IMG/VR virus record: IMGVR_UViG_3300040751_002928
Coordinates: 1 to 24,941 of that record
Length of the DNA stretch: 24,941 bases
Reading direction: 5' to 3' (one strand)
DNA from: a virus
Below the pieces are notes generated by a model. That model was not told where the DNA came from, made no database searches, and worked only from the letters and a program-made list of their open reading frames with translations. A program made the position numbers and the translations under genes. Shown here in pieces: positions 1-6,246 of the stretch; positions within the stretch are counted from its first letter, which is position 1, and each line of letters begins with the position of its first letter.

Positions 1-171
1 TCTCTTCTGTGAGTTCTTGAGCGTGTCGTGTGCCTCGTTGATCTCCTGGAACTTGTCCTTGTCACCGCCCCTGTCCGGATGATGCCGCTTGGCCAGTTCC
101 TTGAACGCCTTGGTGATGTCTGCGCTGGTGGCCTTTTCGTCCACACCTAGTATGTCATAATAATTTTTCAT
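1..171 (-). CDS. J-domain (DnaJ/Hsp40-like) protein, C-terminally cut by window edge
   Basis: The first 57 codons encode a J domain, the part of Hsp40 co-chaperones that stimulates Hsp70 (DnaK) ATPase. The start reads MKNYYDILGVDEKAT, the classic helix I entry; the HPD tripeptide that contacts Hsp70 is at residues 31-33, followed by RGGDKDKFQEINEAHDTL, typical of helix III. The gene runs off the left edge, so whether it continues into a Gly/Phe or Zn region, or is a short stand-alone J protein, cannot be seen. It is the last visible minus-strand gene and has its own candidate sigma-70 promoter just upstream (180-207), with no Shine-Dalgarno before the ATG. A phage J protein would redirect host DnaK; that role is inference. 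Together with the GroES-like gene at 11532 it gives this phage two chaperone helpers. The domain call is firm. Confidence 0.88.
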   Translation of the reverse strand, partial: MKNYYDILGVDEKATSADITKAFKELAKRHHPDRGGDKDKFQEINEAHDTLKNSQKR

Positions 172-179
172 TTATTACA

Positions 180-207
180 AGTTTATACTAGATCAAGCGT
201 GTGTCAA
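180..207 (-). promoter_or_regulatory. candidate sigma-70 promoter of the J-domain gene
   Basis: On the minus strand a perfect -35 TTGACA (202-207) is followed after 16 bases by TAAACT (180-185), eight bases before the ATG. An alternative -10, TATAAA, would have only a 14-base spacer. This is the weakest -10 of the sigma-70 series in this window, but its layout matches the better ones. Confidence 0.45.
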
Positions 208-217
208 CGCCTGGTAA

Positions 218-544
218 TTATTTCTTGATGTCTGTCTTTTTACCGTTCACGTAAAGTCCAAACCAGGCCGCTCCAGCACCAACCACAACAGACACGAAAC
301 CTGCCTGTGCGTTGTTTGGATTCTCCAGCATCATGAACCACTCCATGGTGTTGTAGAACACCAGTCCGTACAGTACCATCATAATCCTTGGAACTGTTCT
401 CCAGTTCGAAAGGAACTGTGGTAATTCATCTCTCAGGAACACCCAGATGACCTTGATCAGTTCCCAACCATCCCGGGCACCTTTCTTGATCATGCTTGTT
501 TCTTCTTTTTTAGTTACGATCATGTCTTCTTTTAACTCAGCCAT
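218..544 (-). CDS. small membrane protein, possible holin
   Basis: A 108-residue protein with a Lys/Glu-rich cytoplasmic-type N-terminus and hydrophobic stretches in the second half (around residues 55-70 and 82-98, the latter AGFVSVVVGAGAAWFGLYV), ending in a charged GKKTDIKK tail. The Gly/Ala-rich last segment followed by a basic tail is reminiscent of small phage holins, but I cannot assign it to a named family. The start overlaps the stop of the upstream DUF1353 gene as TAATG, suggesting translational coupling, and an AAAGG lies about nine bases upstream. It is the last gene of the lysis-like group (spanin-like pair, 66-aa membrane protein, nuclease, DUF1353 protein). A holin role is inferred from context and topology only; the 66-aa protein at 1594 is an equal candidate. 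Confidence 0.6.
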   Translation of the reverse strand: MAELKEDMIVTKKEETSMIKKGARDGWELIKVIWVFLRDELPQFLSNWRTVPRIMMVLYGLVFYNTMEWFMMLENPNNAQAGFVSVVVGAGAAWFGLYVNGKKTDIKK

Positions 545-1134
545 TATTTGATACCTTTTATTTTAGAGTTTCTCTTCCTGTGTCCGTTCCATGCCACGAA
601 GCCGCCCAGTCTAAGTGACCAGTACGCCAGGTAGTTCATGGTGTAGAAACCGTTGACATTGATGTTGATGTCCCTGAAGATCTCGTCCGCCCTCTTCTGT
701 GTGAGGTCTCCCATGGTGTCTTTCTTGTTCTTCTCAAGGAGGGTCTTGTACTTGTATGCGTAGTCATGCACAAGTCCACCCACTAGCAACACTCCCACAG
801 GTGAGAAGAAAGTCCTCATGAATTTTGGTATGCTGGCCCCATCGAACGTGAAGCCCGCTGGTATCACGTAGTCCTTGCCGTCTATGGTGTAGTGCCAGTC
901 CTTGGTGATCTCCCAGTTACGTGTTGAAAGCAACCACATCACTATGGCCTTCCAGAAGCCCTTGCCCTTGGTCGGGATCCTCAGTGGTTGTAGGTGTGGC
1001 AGTTCCTTGTACTCGAACTTGAGTTTGGCCTTTGCTCTTTTGTCAAACTTGTTTATTATCGCGGCTATGATGACCACTGCTATAAGCACGGTCCATTGCC
1101 AAAATTTCATCGCTAGTGTTAGAATTAATTCCAT
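544..1134 (-). CDS. DUF1353-type phage protein with N-terminal membrane anchor
   Basis: A 196-residue protein. Residues 1-27 form a hydrophobic segment (MELILTLAMKFWQWTVLIAV...), then a basic stretch, then a soluble domain with ITKDWHYTIDGKDYVIPAGFTFDGASIP and GGLVHDYAYK, features of the DUF1353 family found widely in phage genomes and of unknown function. The frame is open to 1290, but the extra N-terminal 52 codons overlap the nuclease gene and look non-coding. ATG at 1134 is preceded by GAGGAG at good spacing, so I chose it. A late box (AATAAATA, 1157-1164) lies 22 bases upstream. The stop overlaps the next start. DUF1353 genes often sit near lysis genes, which fits here, but no biochemical role is established from sequence. 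Confidence 0.8.
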   Translation of the reverse strand: MELILTLAMKFWQWTVLIAVVIIAAIINKFDKRAKAKLKFEYKELPHLQPLRIPTKGKGFWKAIVMWLLSTRNWEITKDWHYTIDGKDYVIPAGFTFDGASIPKFMRTFFSPVGVLLVGGLVHDYAYKYKTLLEKNKKDTMGDLTQKRADEIFRDININVNGFYTMNYLAYWSLRLGGFVAWNGHRKRNSKIKGIK

Positions 1135-1156
1135 TTGCTCTCCTCGTTTATGTGCG

Positions 1157-1164
1157 TATTTATT
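1157..1164 (-). promoter_or_regulatory. T4-type late promoter box (AATAAATA)
   Basis: Minus-strand GAATAAATAC lies 22 bases before the DUF1353 gene start, with a GAGGAG ribosome site between. It sits at the 3' end of the nuclease gene. It matches the NATAAATA late box of T4-like phages read by the phage sigma gp55. Confidence 0.6.
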
Positions 1165-1594
1165 CGATCGCGCCTTTGACGATGCCTGCTTCAACCAGTT
1201 TCTTACGGTTCCGCATGTGTTGTTTCTGTACATCCGCCTTGGCACCACCGAAGTAGGCCACGGCGTGTCCCTCTTGACACATGATCTCACTCACTGGCTT
1301 GTCCTCGATCAGGAAGTCGCCCAGCACCCTGCCGAACTTGCCCTTCATGTCCTCACCCTTCTTGCTGATAGTGGTCCTCAGCACCGGCTTTGGTCCCAGC
1401 AGTGACTTCAGTCTGGCCTTGGCCGCGAGTCCGAATTTCTTCTCGATCTTGTTCCTTGTCCTTGATTCTGGTGTGTCTATGCCCATGATCCTCACACGCT
1501 CGTTCATCTGCCATATGCCGAATCCCAGGTCGATGTCCACGTCCACTGTGTCACCGTCTATGACCTTCTTCAATTTACATCTGTACGTCCACAC
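1160..1594 (-). CDS. staphylococcal-nuclease-fold (thermonuclease-like) protein
   Basis: A 144-residue SNase-domain protein (PF00565 type), which in its family hydrolyses DNA or RNA phosphodiesters using Ca2+. From the GTG start the protein reads MWTYRCKLKKVIDGDTVDVD, then NERVRIMGIDTPESR. The metal and catalytic residues are visible: D13/D15 and D20 region, R35, D40 and E43, with GKFGRVLGDF supplying the second Arg (about R89). No signal peptide is seen, so it probably acts in the cytoplasm, for instance in host DNA degradation; that is inference. Although the frame is open to 1840, the extension overlaps the 66-aa membrane gene out of frame. GTG at 1594 overlaps that gene's stop (TAGTG) and has GGGGGAAG upstream, so it is the likely start. 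Confidence 0.85.
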   Translation of the reverse strand: MWTYRCKLKKVIDGDTVDVDIDLGFGIWQMNERVRIMGIDTPESRTRNKIEKKFGLAAKARLKSLLGPKPVLRTTISKKGEDMKGKFGRVLGDFLIEDKPVSEIMCQEGHAVAYFGGAKADVQKQHMRNRKKLVEAGIVKGAIE

Positions 1595-1794
1595 TATCTG
1601 CTTCCCCCGATGTATCCACCAATCACTCCGATCAATCCTGTGACCGACATCTTCATCAGTGTTATCACGCTCTCGTCCACTGGTCTGTTCTCTTCCAGTG
1701 CCACCACATAATCGCCTATGATGATGACCCCAAGCAGTATCAACACACCACTTGTTATCAATAGTATCACTATGTCTTTGAAATTTTTTATCAT
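1594..1794 (-). CDS. 66-aa small membrane protein, possible holin or lysis regulator
   Basis: A short protein with a short basic N-terminus (MIKNFKDI), a strongly hydrophobic segment at about residues 8-31, a charged loop (EENRPVDES) and a second weaker, Gly-rich hydrophobic segment (VTGLIGVIGGYIGGSR) at the C-terminus. Two membrane passes with a short loop fit class II-like holins, but many unrelated small phage membrane proteins look the same. Its start overlaps the end of the lipoprotein gene by four bases and its stop overlaps the GTG start of the nuclease. It lies directly after the spanin-like pair, which supports a lysis role. I do not recognise a specific family. Confidence 0.65.
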   Translation of the reverse strand: MIKNFKDIVILLITSGVLILLGVIIIGDYVVALEENRPVDESVITLMKMSVTGLIGVIGGYIGGSR

Positions 1795-2147
1795 TGTTTG
1801 TTCTCCTCTGTCCCTTCGTAGTATTTCTTGTATTCCTCAAGTAGGTTGTTGGTCTCTTGTAGTTTCTGTCTTATCTGTGCGAAGTTCCGGGCTATCATCT
1901 CGAAGTCCTTGTCAGTCAGTCCGAACAGCACGGGGTCTATGCCTTCCGCCTCCAGTTTGGCGAAAACTTCCTGTGCGTTCTCTGATGTGATGATGATCCA
2001 ACGCACCTTCTCCAGGTCCAAGGCCTCGGGTTTTGGTAGGTTCAGTTTGGCCCGGGGTTCCTCCACGGAGAATATCTTCACACGCTTCTCGCCCACGCTA
2101 CAGGCGGACAGTAGTACGATCATGGCTATCAATAATATTTTATTCAT
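1791..2147 (-). CDS. lipoprotein, candidate outer-membrane spanin subunit
   Basis: A 118-residue protein with a lipoprotein signal: MNKILLIAMIVLLSAC, lipobox LSAC with the modified Cys at residue 16. The mature part begins SVGEKRVKIFSVEEPRAKL and ends in a helical, probably coiled-coil region (residues 78-112, rich in Glu, Lys and Gln). The start overlaps the end of the upstream membrane protein gene by eight bases. A bitopic coiled-coil inner-membrane protein followed by an overlapping lipoprotein gene is the usual arrangement of Rz/Rz1-type spanins, which fuse the inner and outer membranes in the last step of lysis of Gram-negative hosts. It is not Pro-rich as many o-spanins are, so the spanin call is inference from signal and context. 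The lipobox is clear. Confidence 0.72.
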   Translation of the reverse strand: MNKILLIAMIVLLSACSVGEKRVKIFSVEEPRAKLNLPKPEALDLEKVRWIIITSENAQEVFAKLEAEGIDPVLFGLTDKDFEMIARNFAQIRQKLQETNNLLEEYKKYYEGTEENKQ

Positions 2148-2613
2148 ATGGTACGTACGCCGGGTTGGCCAGTGATGGACACTCCGGGTTTATCTCCGAC
2201 TTCTTGGTTGCCTTCAATTCCTCTTCCGTCCTCTCGGCACCTGACGCCAGTTCCACGCACCTCGCGGCGTTGTCAGCACCCTTGTTGATGATCCGCTCGA
2301 TGGCTCCAGTCCTGTCTATGGCCAGTTTGCCGATGTCTCGTTTGCCCTTGTTGAATCTCTTGTCCAGATCCTCTAGGTCCTTCTTGAATGTCATCACCAA
2401 GGCGTTGAGCTTCTTGTTGCTCTCCATTATGGCCGTGAAGTCTTTCTTCTGCTGTTCTAGTAATTTGGTCTGTGACTCTATGCCCCGTTCCAGTTCGATC
2501 TGGTTGGCCTTGAGGGTGGCGTTGTCCGCACGTAATTTCATCACGTACACGCCAGCACCCGCTATACCGGTTATTAGCATTATGGCTATTGCCATTTTTA
2601 TTGTTGAAAACAT
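2140..2613 (-). CDS. membrane-anchored coiled-coil protein, candidate inner-membrane spanin (Rz-like)
   Basis: A 157-residue protein with one N-terminal membrane segment (about residues 5-25, IKMAIAIMLITGIAGAGVYVM), then a long heptad-like helical region (residues 28-95, e.g. LKANQIELERGIESQTKLLEQ) and a short C-terminal tail with Cys residues and PSLANPAYVPYE. This is the topology of i-spanins: anchored in the inner membrane and crossing the periplasm as a coiled coil. The following overlapping gene encodes a lipoprotein, its likely outer-membrane partner. A late-type box lies eight bases before the ATG with no obvious Shine-Dalgarno, so this is the first gene of the lysis-like late unit running down to 218. 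The family call rests on topology and gene pairing, not on a diagnostic motif. Confidence 0.75.
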   Translation of the reverse strand: MFSTIKMAIAIMLITGIAGAGVYVMKLRADNATLKANQIELERGIESQTKLLEQQKKDFTAIMESNKKLNALVMTFKKDLEDLDKRFNKGKRDIGKLAIDRTGAIERIINKGADNAARCVELASGAERTEEELKATKKSEINPECPSLANPAYVPYE

Positions 2614-2621
2614 AATAGCAG

Positions 2622-2629
2622 TATTTATT
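2622..2629 (-). promoter_or_regulatory. T4-type late promoter box (AATAAATA)
   Basis: Minus-strand CAATAAATAC ends eight bases before the ATG of the spanin-like gene. It is back to back with the plus-strand box at 2633-2640, forming a compact divergent promoter region. Confidence 0.6.
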
Positions 2630-2632
2630 GCC

Positions 2633-2640
2633 TATAAGTA
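2633..2640 (+). promoter_or_regulatory. late-like promoter box (TATAAGTA) for the plus-strand sugar cassette
   Basis: TATAAGTA matches the T4 late consensus TATAAATA at seven of eight bases and ends exactly five bases before ATG 2646. The same five-base spacing is seen at 5751, 19229 and 24831. There is no Shine-Dalgarno, so a leaderless message is predicted. Confidence 0.45.
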
Positions 2641-2645
2641 CGGAC

Positions 2646-3533
2646 ATGAAATACTTGATCACTGGTTCTGCAGGGTTTATTGGTAAACATTTGGTCAATC
2701 GATTACTCAAAGGGAATAATTACATTTTCAGTATTGATAGGAAAGATATTGGTTTTAAACATAAAAATTTAAAACATTTTAAAAAGGATCTAACAAAAAT
2801 AAAGAAATTTCCAAGTGTTGACATTGTGATCCACCTTGCCGCATACAATGGCACTAGGTTTTTTTATGAAGATCCTTTAAATGTGATGAAAGATAATATC
2901 CTTTCAACGATTAATCTAGTTGATTTCTATAAAGATAAAAATTTAAAAAACTTTATATATGCAGGTACTCCAGAATCGATAGCAGGTGCTACTGATTTAT
3001 TTGGAATGAAAATGCCGTGCAAAGAATCATATCCTTACGTGTTTGATTCGAATGTGCGTTGGAGTTATGGAATGAGCAAGACACTAGGAGAATTGTATAT
3101 CACTTCTGTCAAATGGAAATACAAGGTCATAAGATATTTTAATGTGTATGGGCCGGGGCAGATCGAACACTTCATACCTGATTTCATAGAAAGTGTTATT
3201 GCTGGAAAACCAAAACTTAAAGGATATCAAAATACAAGAAGTTTTTTATACGTCGATGATGCAATATCTCTCACTTTAAAAGTAATAAAAGAAAGCAAAC
3301 TGCAAAACGAGATAGTCAATGTGGGCAGTGAGTCAGAAACATCTATACTGGAAGTGGCCAAAAAAATTATGAACATAATGAAATGTGAAAAAAAATTAGT
3401 GCTAGAGGATCACCCGAAAGGAAGTGTTTTAAGGCGATGCCCGGACACCAGCAAGATAAAGAATATTTTACATTTTTTACCAAAGACAACTTTAGAGGAA
3501 GGGCTAAAAAAAACAATTAAATCTCTCATATGA
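2646..3533 (+). CDS. NAD-dependent epimerase/dehydratase (extended SDR), nucleotide-sugar type
   Basis: A 295-residue extended short-chain dehydrogenase. The Rossmann Gly motif GSAGFIG is at residues 7-13 after the first strand, VIHLAA at 61-66, and the catalytic YGMSK (Tyr141, Lys145) is intact. FNVYGPGQ and RSFLYVDDAI are typical of sugar-nucleotide epimerases and dehydratases such as UDP-glucose/galactose/glucuronate epimerases and dTDP-glucose dehydratases. Exact substrate cannot be told. ATG 2646 starts directly at MKYLITG; an upstream in-frame TTG at 2628 adds only six residues. The gene is plus-strand, visibly AT-rich with AAA/AAT/ATA-rich codon use unlike the minus-strand genes, and overlaps the next gene by ATGA. 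This suggests a transferred two-gene cassette feeding surface-sugar synthesis; transfer and role are inference. Confidence 0.88.
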   Translation: MKYLITGSAGFIGKHLVNRLLKGNNYIFSIDRKDIGFKHKNLKHFKKDLTKIKKFPSVDIVIHLAAYNGTRFFYEDPLNVMKDNILSTINLVDFYKDKNLKNFIYAGTPESIAGATDLFGMKMPCKESYPYVFDSNVRWSYGMSKTLGELYITSVKWKYKVIRYFNVYGPGQIEHFIPDFIESVIAGKPKLKGYQNTRSFLYVDDAISLTLKVIKESKLQNEIVNVGSESETSILEVAKKIMNIMKCEKKLVLEDHPKGSVLRRCPDTSKIKNILHFLPKTTLEEGLKKTIKSLI

Positions 3534-4294
3534 TAATCGGAATTCTTGGATGCGGAACAGTAGGCACAGCAAATAAAAAAGTTTTTAAAAAGTTTGATTT
3601 TGCAGTAAGAGTGCATGACATTAAGTTTAAAACGGAAATCAATAACTTATTAGCCTGTGACTTGATTGTGGTGTGCTTACCTACTCCGACACTGCATGAT
3701 GGTACTTGCGATACCAGACTGATTGTAAAATATTTGCAATATCTTCACAAGGAAAAATATAAAGGTATTGTATTAATTCGATCCACAGTACTCCCTGGAT
3801 TCACACACGAAATGCAGAAAAAATTCAAAGGACTTGAAATTTGTTATAGCCCTGAATTTTTGAGAGATAGATCCGCTTACAAAGATTTACTAAATTCTGA
3901 TTTTTTACCAATTGGTACAAATAATAAAAAAACTTTTAAGATAGTCAAAAAAATACACTCACAATTTGTGAAAAAAATCATTCAAACAAGCACGTCCGAA
4001 GCAGAATTAATAAAATACATGAACAATATCATAGCATGTAATAAGGTTGTATTTGCTAATATTGTTTCGAATATAGCTCAGAAAAAAAATTGTAATTATA
4101 AAACTGTAAAACAAGGTCTAGTAAACCTAGGTAGAGTGACAGACAACTACCTTGACATGGGCAAAAATCATAAAGGATACAACGGAGCCTGTTTGCCGAA
4201 GGACATAAAAAGTTTTGTGAGATTCTGTAAAAAGGAAAAATTTAAATTTAATCTATTTGATGCGATAATAGAAGATAATAAGAAATTTATCTAG
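3530..4294 (+). CDS. UDP-glucose/GDP-mannose dehydrogenase-like protein, short form without C-terminal domain
   Basis: A 254-residue protein resembling the first two domains of nucleotide-sugar 6-dehydrogenases, which oxidise UDP-glucose to UDP-glucuronate. Seen: N-terminal GILGCGTVG NAD site, RSTVLPG, CYSPEFLRDRSAYKDL, EAELIKYMNN in the central helix, and GYNGACLPKD with the catalytic Cys221, Lys224 and Asp225. Family members are usually 380-450 residues; here the C-terminal UDP-binding domain is missing and the protein ends soon after the catalytic loop, close to the convergent gene (eight-base overlap). It is translationally coupled (ATGA) to the epimerase. It shares the epimerase gene's AT-rich composition. 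Either a naturally short phage form or a remnant; the intact catalytic motif argues for function, possibly on a different substrate. Confidence 0.82.
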   Translation: MIIGILGCGTVGTANKKVFKKFDFAVRVHDIKFKTEINNLLACDLIVVCLPTPTLHDGTCDTRLIVKYLQYLHKEKYKGIVLIRSTVLPGFTHEMQKKFKGLEICYSPEFLRDRSAYKDLLNSDFLPIGTNNKKTFKIVKKIHSQFVKKIIQTSTSEAELIKYMNNIIACNKVVFANIVSNIAQKKNCNYKTVKQGLVNLGRVTDNYLDMGKNHKGYNGACLPKDIKSFVRFCKKEKFKFNLFDAIIEDNKKFI

Positions 4295-5225
4295 GCTCTT
4301 TCATCCTACCATCCCATATTTTAGTGAAGCACAGACGGTTCGTATCATTTCCCCTGTTATATAACGGAAAGTTGTTGTTCTTGTCAATACCAAAATATAC
4401 ACAAGGAGAAACTTCTAATTCATATTTCTCACACAGTTCTTTCTGCTTGGAACGGTATTTTTCAAAAATGTAATCTGCTCCGTGTTCCAACATCAACTTG
4501 GTGCCTACATGGGCACTTAGAAGATTAATGTAATTGTAATTGTCCTCGTTTATCACATACAATTGATCTGTAAACATTTTCCTCTGCATACGCATACCTA
4601 TCCTGAAGTGTTCAACAGGAAAAACTTTGGACAAAGATGTCACAATGTACTCTATACAGGGGTGTGTGACGTCGACTTGAAATCCTGTTGCAAGATTAAG
4701 ATAAGCAAAGTCCAACATAACCGGTACTTCTTTTTCGTCACATTCTGTGAGAAGCCTTTCTAGATCATATGGCACATCACCGGTATCTGCAAAAGGAACA
4801 CTCAGAAGTAACACGTCACCTTTTCTAATGTCGTCCTCATTTAACCATGCAAATCTGTCTGAGTACCATAACCTTGACATCATTTGTGAATAAAAGTACT
4901 CGCCTTTTGCTAGACGCAATCTTTTTTGTTCTCTGTACCTAAGATAGAACATGGCAAAAGATTCCGTTGTGCCATTTGTGAAACACAGTTCATTGTATCC
5001 TTCTATGCCGGTTATTTTAGGGTGTGTTGAAAAGGCCCATTCTTTGTATGTGCCTAGGAAGTCTTTACGCACTTGATCATGATCAAAGAAGTTTGGTTTT
5101 TTTGAATATTCTTCGATTGCTTGATTACGTGTGGCAACGGTGGCGTCATCGTACACGCTGAAAGCACCACCAAATGGTTCGTTCTTGTTATCAGGTAAAT
5201 TTGTGACGTATCGAGGTTTAGTCAT
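4287..5225 (-). CDS. PLP-dependent fold-type-I (aminotransferase-like) protein, paralogue 1
   Basis: A 312-residue protein with hallmarks of the class I/II aminotransferase fold. NGTTES (residues 84-89) fits the cofactor-phosphate loop; VMLDFAYLNLATG carries Asp172, expected to contact the pyridine nitrogen; TSLSK ends at Lys200, the expected Schiff-base lysine; FRIGMR follows with Arg208. It is shorter than the usual ~400 residues, with a much reduced C-terminal domain. It resembles the protein at 10670-11539 in these same motifs (TSLSK ... RIG.R). Its start overlaps the upstream 2OG-oxygenase-like gene by eight bases, so the two probably act together. Substrate and reaction are unknown; an amino-sugar or amino-acid tailoring step would fit the neighbouring sugar genes, as inference. 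Fold call is good, function open. Confidence 0.72.
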   Translation of the reverse strand: MTKPRYVTNLPDNKNEPFGGAFSVYDDATVATRNQAIEEYSKKPNFFDHDQVRKDFLGTYKEWAFSTHPKITGIEGYNELCFTNGTTESFAMFYLRYREQKRLRLAKGEYFYSQMMSRLWYSDRFAWLNEDDIRKGDVLLLSVPFADTGDVPYDLERLLTECDEKEVPVMLDFAYLNLATGFQVDVTHPCIEYIVTSLSKVFPVEHFRIGMRMQRKMFTDQLYVINEDNYNYINLLSAHVGTKLMLEHGADYIFEKYRSKQKELCEKYELEVSPCVYFGIDKNNNFPLYNRGNDTNRLCFTKIWDGRMKEPR

Positions 5226-5745
5226 TCAAGAATCCACTCACCTGTACTGTGTGTTTATCTTCCACGCCGGCGTTTGCACTGAGGTGGTACTGTTCTCGGT
5301 CTACTATCACTCCATCACCGCATTTCCAGTGTGTGTACACGTCATTATTACATTGTAGGAAATGTCCTAATTTCCAGTCCTCGGCAAAAATGACTGCCCT
5401 TACTGGGTTTGGTCTGTCAGGGTATTTTTTCCGCAGTTGGAAAAAACTGTCAACATGAGGCGGAATGATAGAACCTGGGGGTTGCATTATAGAAGTGACC
5501 GACGAAATATCCATGTTCAAAAGTTTTGATAATCGATCTACATCTATTTTATTTAGGTCCCAAAGTATCTGTTTCATTTTTACATTTTCCCAACAGTACG
5601 TGTCTGGCAAAGGTGATTTCAACTGCGGCAGGCTGGAATTCTTGTTACTATCATTCCATATCCTGATAGATATTGTCTCATATTCGGTGTATTTGGCATC
5701 TAGGAATTGTTTGAAATTGAAATCAATAGAAATTTTTGCATACAT
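5218..5745 (-). CDS. 2OG-Fe(II) oxygenase-like protein
   Basis: A 175-residue protein with the double-stranded beta-helix signature of 2-oxoglutarate/Fe(II) oxygenases. PPGSIIPPHVDSFFQ gives the HxD pair (His97, Asp99); REQYHLSANAG supplies the distal His154; the strand after it (KHTVQVSGF) would normally hold the 2OG-binding Arg, here Lys/His, so 2OG binding is less certain. PGSxIPPHxD is like the aspartyl/asparaginyl hydroxylase and prolyl hydroxylase groups. Such phage enzymes hydroxylate small molecules, proteins or nucleobases; the target is unknown. It is the first gene of a two-gene unit with the PLP-fold gene (eight-base overlap). A late-type box ends five bases before the ATG and there is no Shine-Dalgarno, predicting a leaderless mRNA. 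Confidence 0.72.
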   Translation of the reverse strand: MYAKISIDFNFKQFLDAKYTEYETISIRIWNDSNKNSSLPQLKSPLPDTYCWENVKMKQILWDLNKIDVDRLSKLLNMDISSVTSIMQPPGSIIPPHVDSFFQLRKKYPDRPNPVRAVIFAEDWKLGHFLQCNNDVYTHWKCGDGVIVDREQYHLSANAGVEDKHTVQVSGFLND

Positions 5746-5750
5746 GCAAA

Positions 5751-5758
5751 TATTTATT
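5751..5758 (-). promoter_or_regulatory. T4-type late promoter box (AATAAATA), five bases from ATG
   Basis: Minus-strand CAATAAATAT ends five bases before the oxygenase gene ATG. With T4-like late initiation a few bases downstream, the transcript would begin at or next to the start codon. Confidence 0.58.
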
Positions 5759-5781
5759 GGCCTGTCGAACGTGGTGATTTC

Positions 5782-6246
5782 TTATTGGATCAAGCCAGGC
5801 TTGTAGACGGTCTTGCCGTTTTCTTTCATCGCAGTCAGCACACTCTTACGATTTCCCTCCGACTTGTATGAAACGTGTACCCAACCAGAGTCAGGTATTC
5901 CTGGTGTGTAGAATTCCAGGATAAGTTGATCGAAGTCTAGGTTGTCTTCTATGAACTTTGCGACGTCATAGTTTGGTGTGCCCGGACATTCTATGTCCAC
6001 TGCTTCACCTTTGCAGTGCTGTGACTTGCTTGAACCACCCACCGCTTCGTTCAGTGCTGGTCCCCTGTAGCCTGAGTTGATCACCGTGACCCCAAATTGA
6101 TCCCTGACCTTTTGTACTACATTCTCAAAAAGTTCTTTTGCGTTAGCGAGGTGTTCCTCACCTGGAGTGTTATCGATGCCTTGTCTAAGGGCAGTCTGGC
6201 TCTTGGTGAATTCCTGCAACGTGAAATTTGTGCTTAATCTTGTCAT
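5782..6246 (-). CDS. M15-family peptidase, probable endolysin
   Basis: A 154-residue zinc peptidase of the M15 (peptidase_M15_3 / VanY-related) type that cleaves peptide cross-links in peptidoglycan. The metal and catalytic set is present: SQHCKGEAVD (His77, Asp84) and GWVHVSY (His124), preceded by INSGYRGPALNEAVGG, typical of these domains. The N-terminus NFTLQEFTKS is also characteristic. There is no signal peptide, so release to the periplasm would depend on a holin, as for canonical endolysins. Start overlaps the upstream gene's stop (TAATG). It is not in the spanin-like unit but about 3 kb away, separated by the sugar and PLP cassettes. An alternative is a virion-associated lysin; the small single-domain form favours endolysin. 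Confidence 0.85.
   Translation of the reverse strand: MTRLSTNFTLQEFTKSQTALRQGIDNTPGEEHLANAKELFENVVQKVRDQFGVTVINSGYRGPALNEAVGGSSKSQHCKGEAVDIECPGTPNYDVAKFIEDNLDFDQLILEFYTPGIPDSGWVHVSYKSEGNRKSVLTAMKENGKTVYKPGLIQ

Noticed and set aside
1135-1290. N-terminal extension of the DUF1353 gene
   Set aside because: Overlaps the nuclease gene, lacks a ribosome site, and ATG 1134 with GAGGAG begins a membrane segment.
2033-2645. Plus-strand open frame opposite the spanin-like genes
   Set aside because: Shadow of the minus-strand coding; contains no recognisable domain and runs through the divergent promoters.
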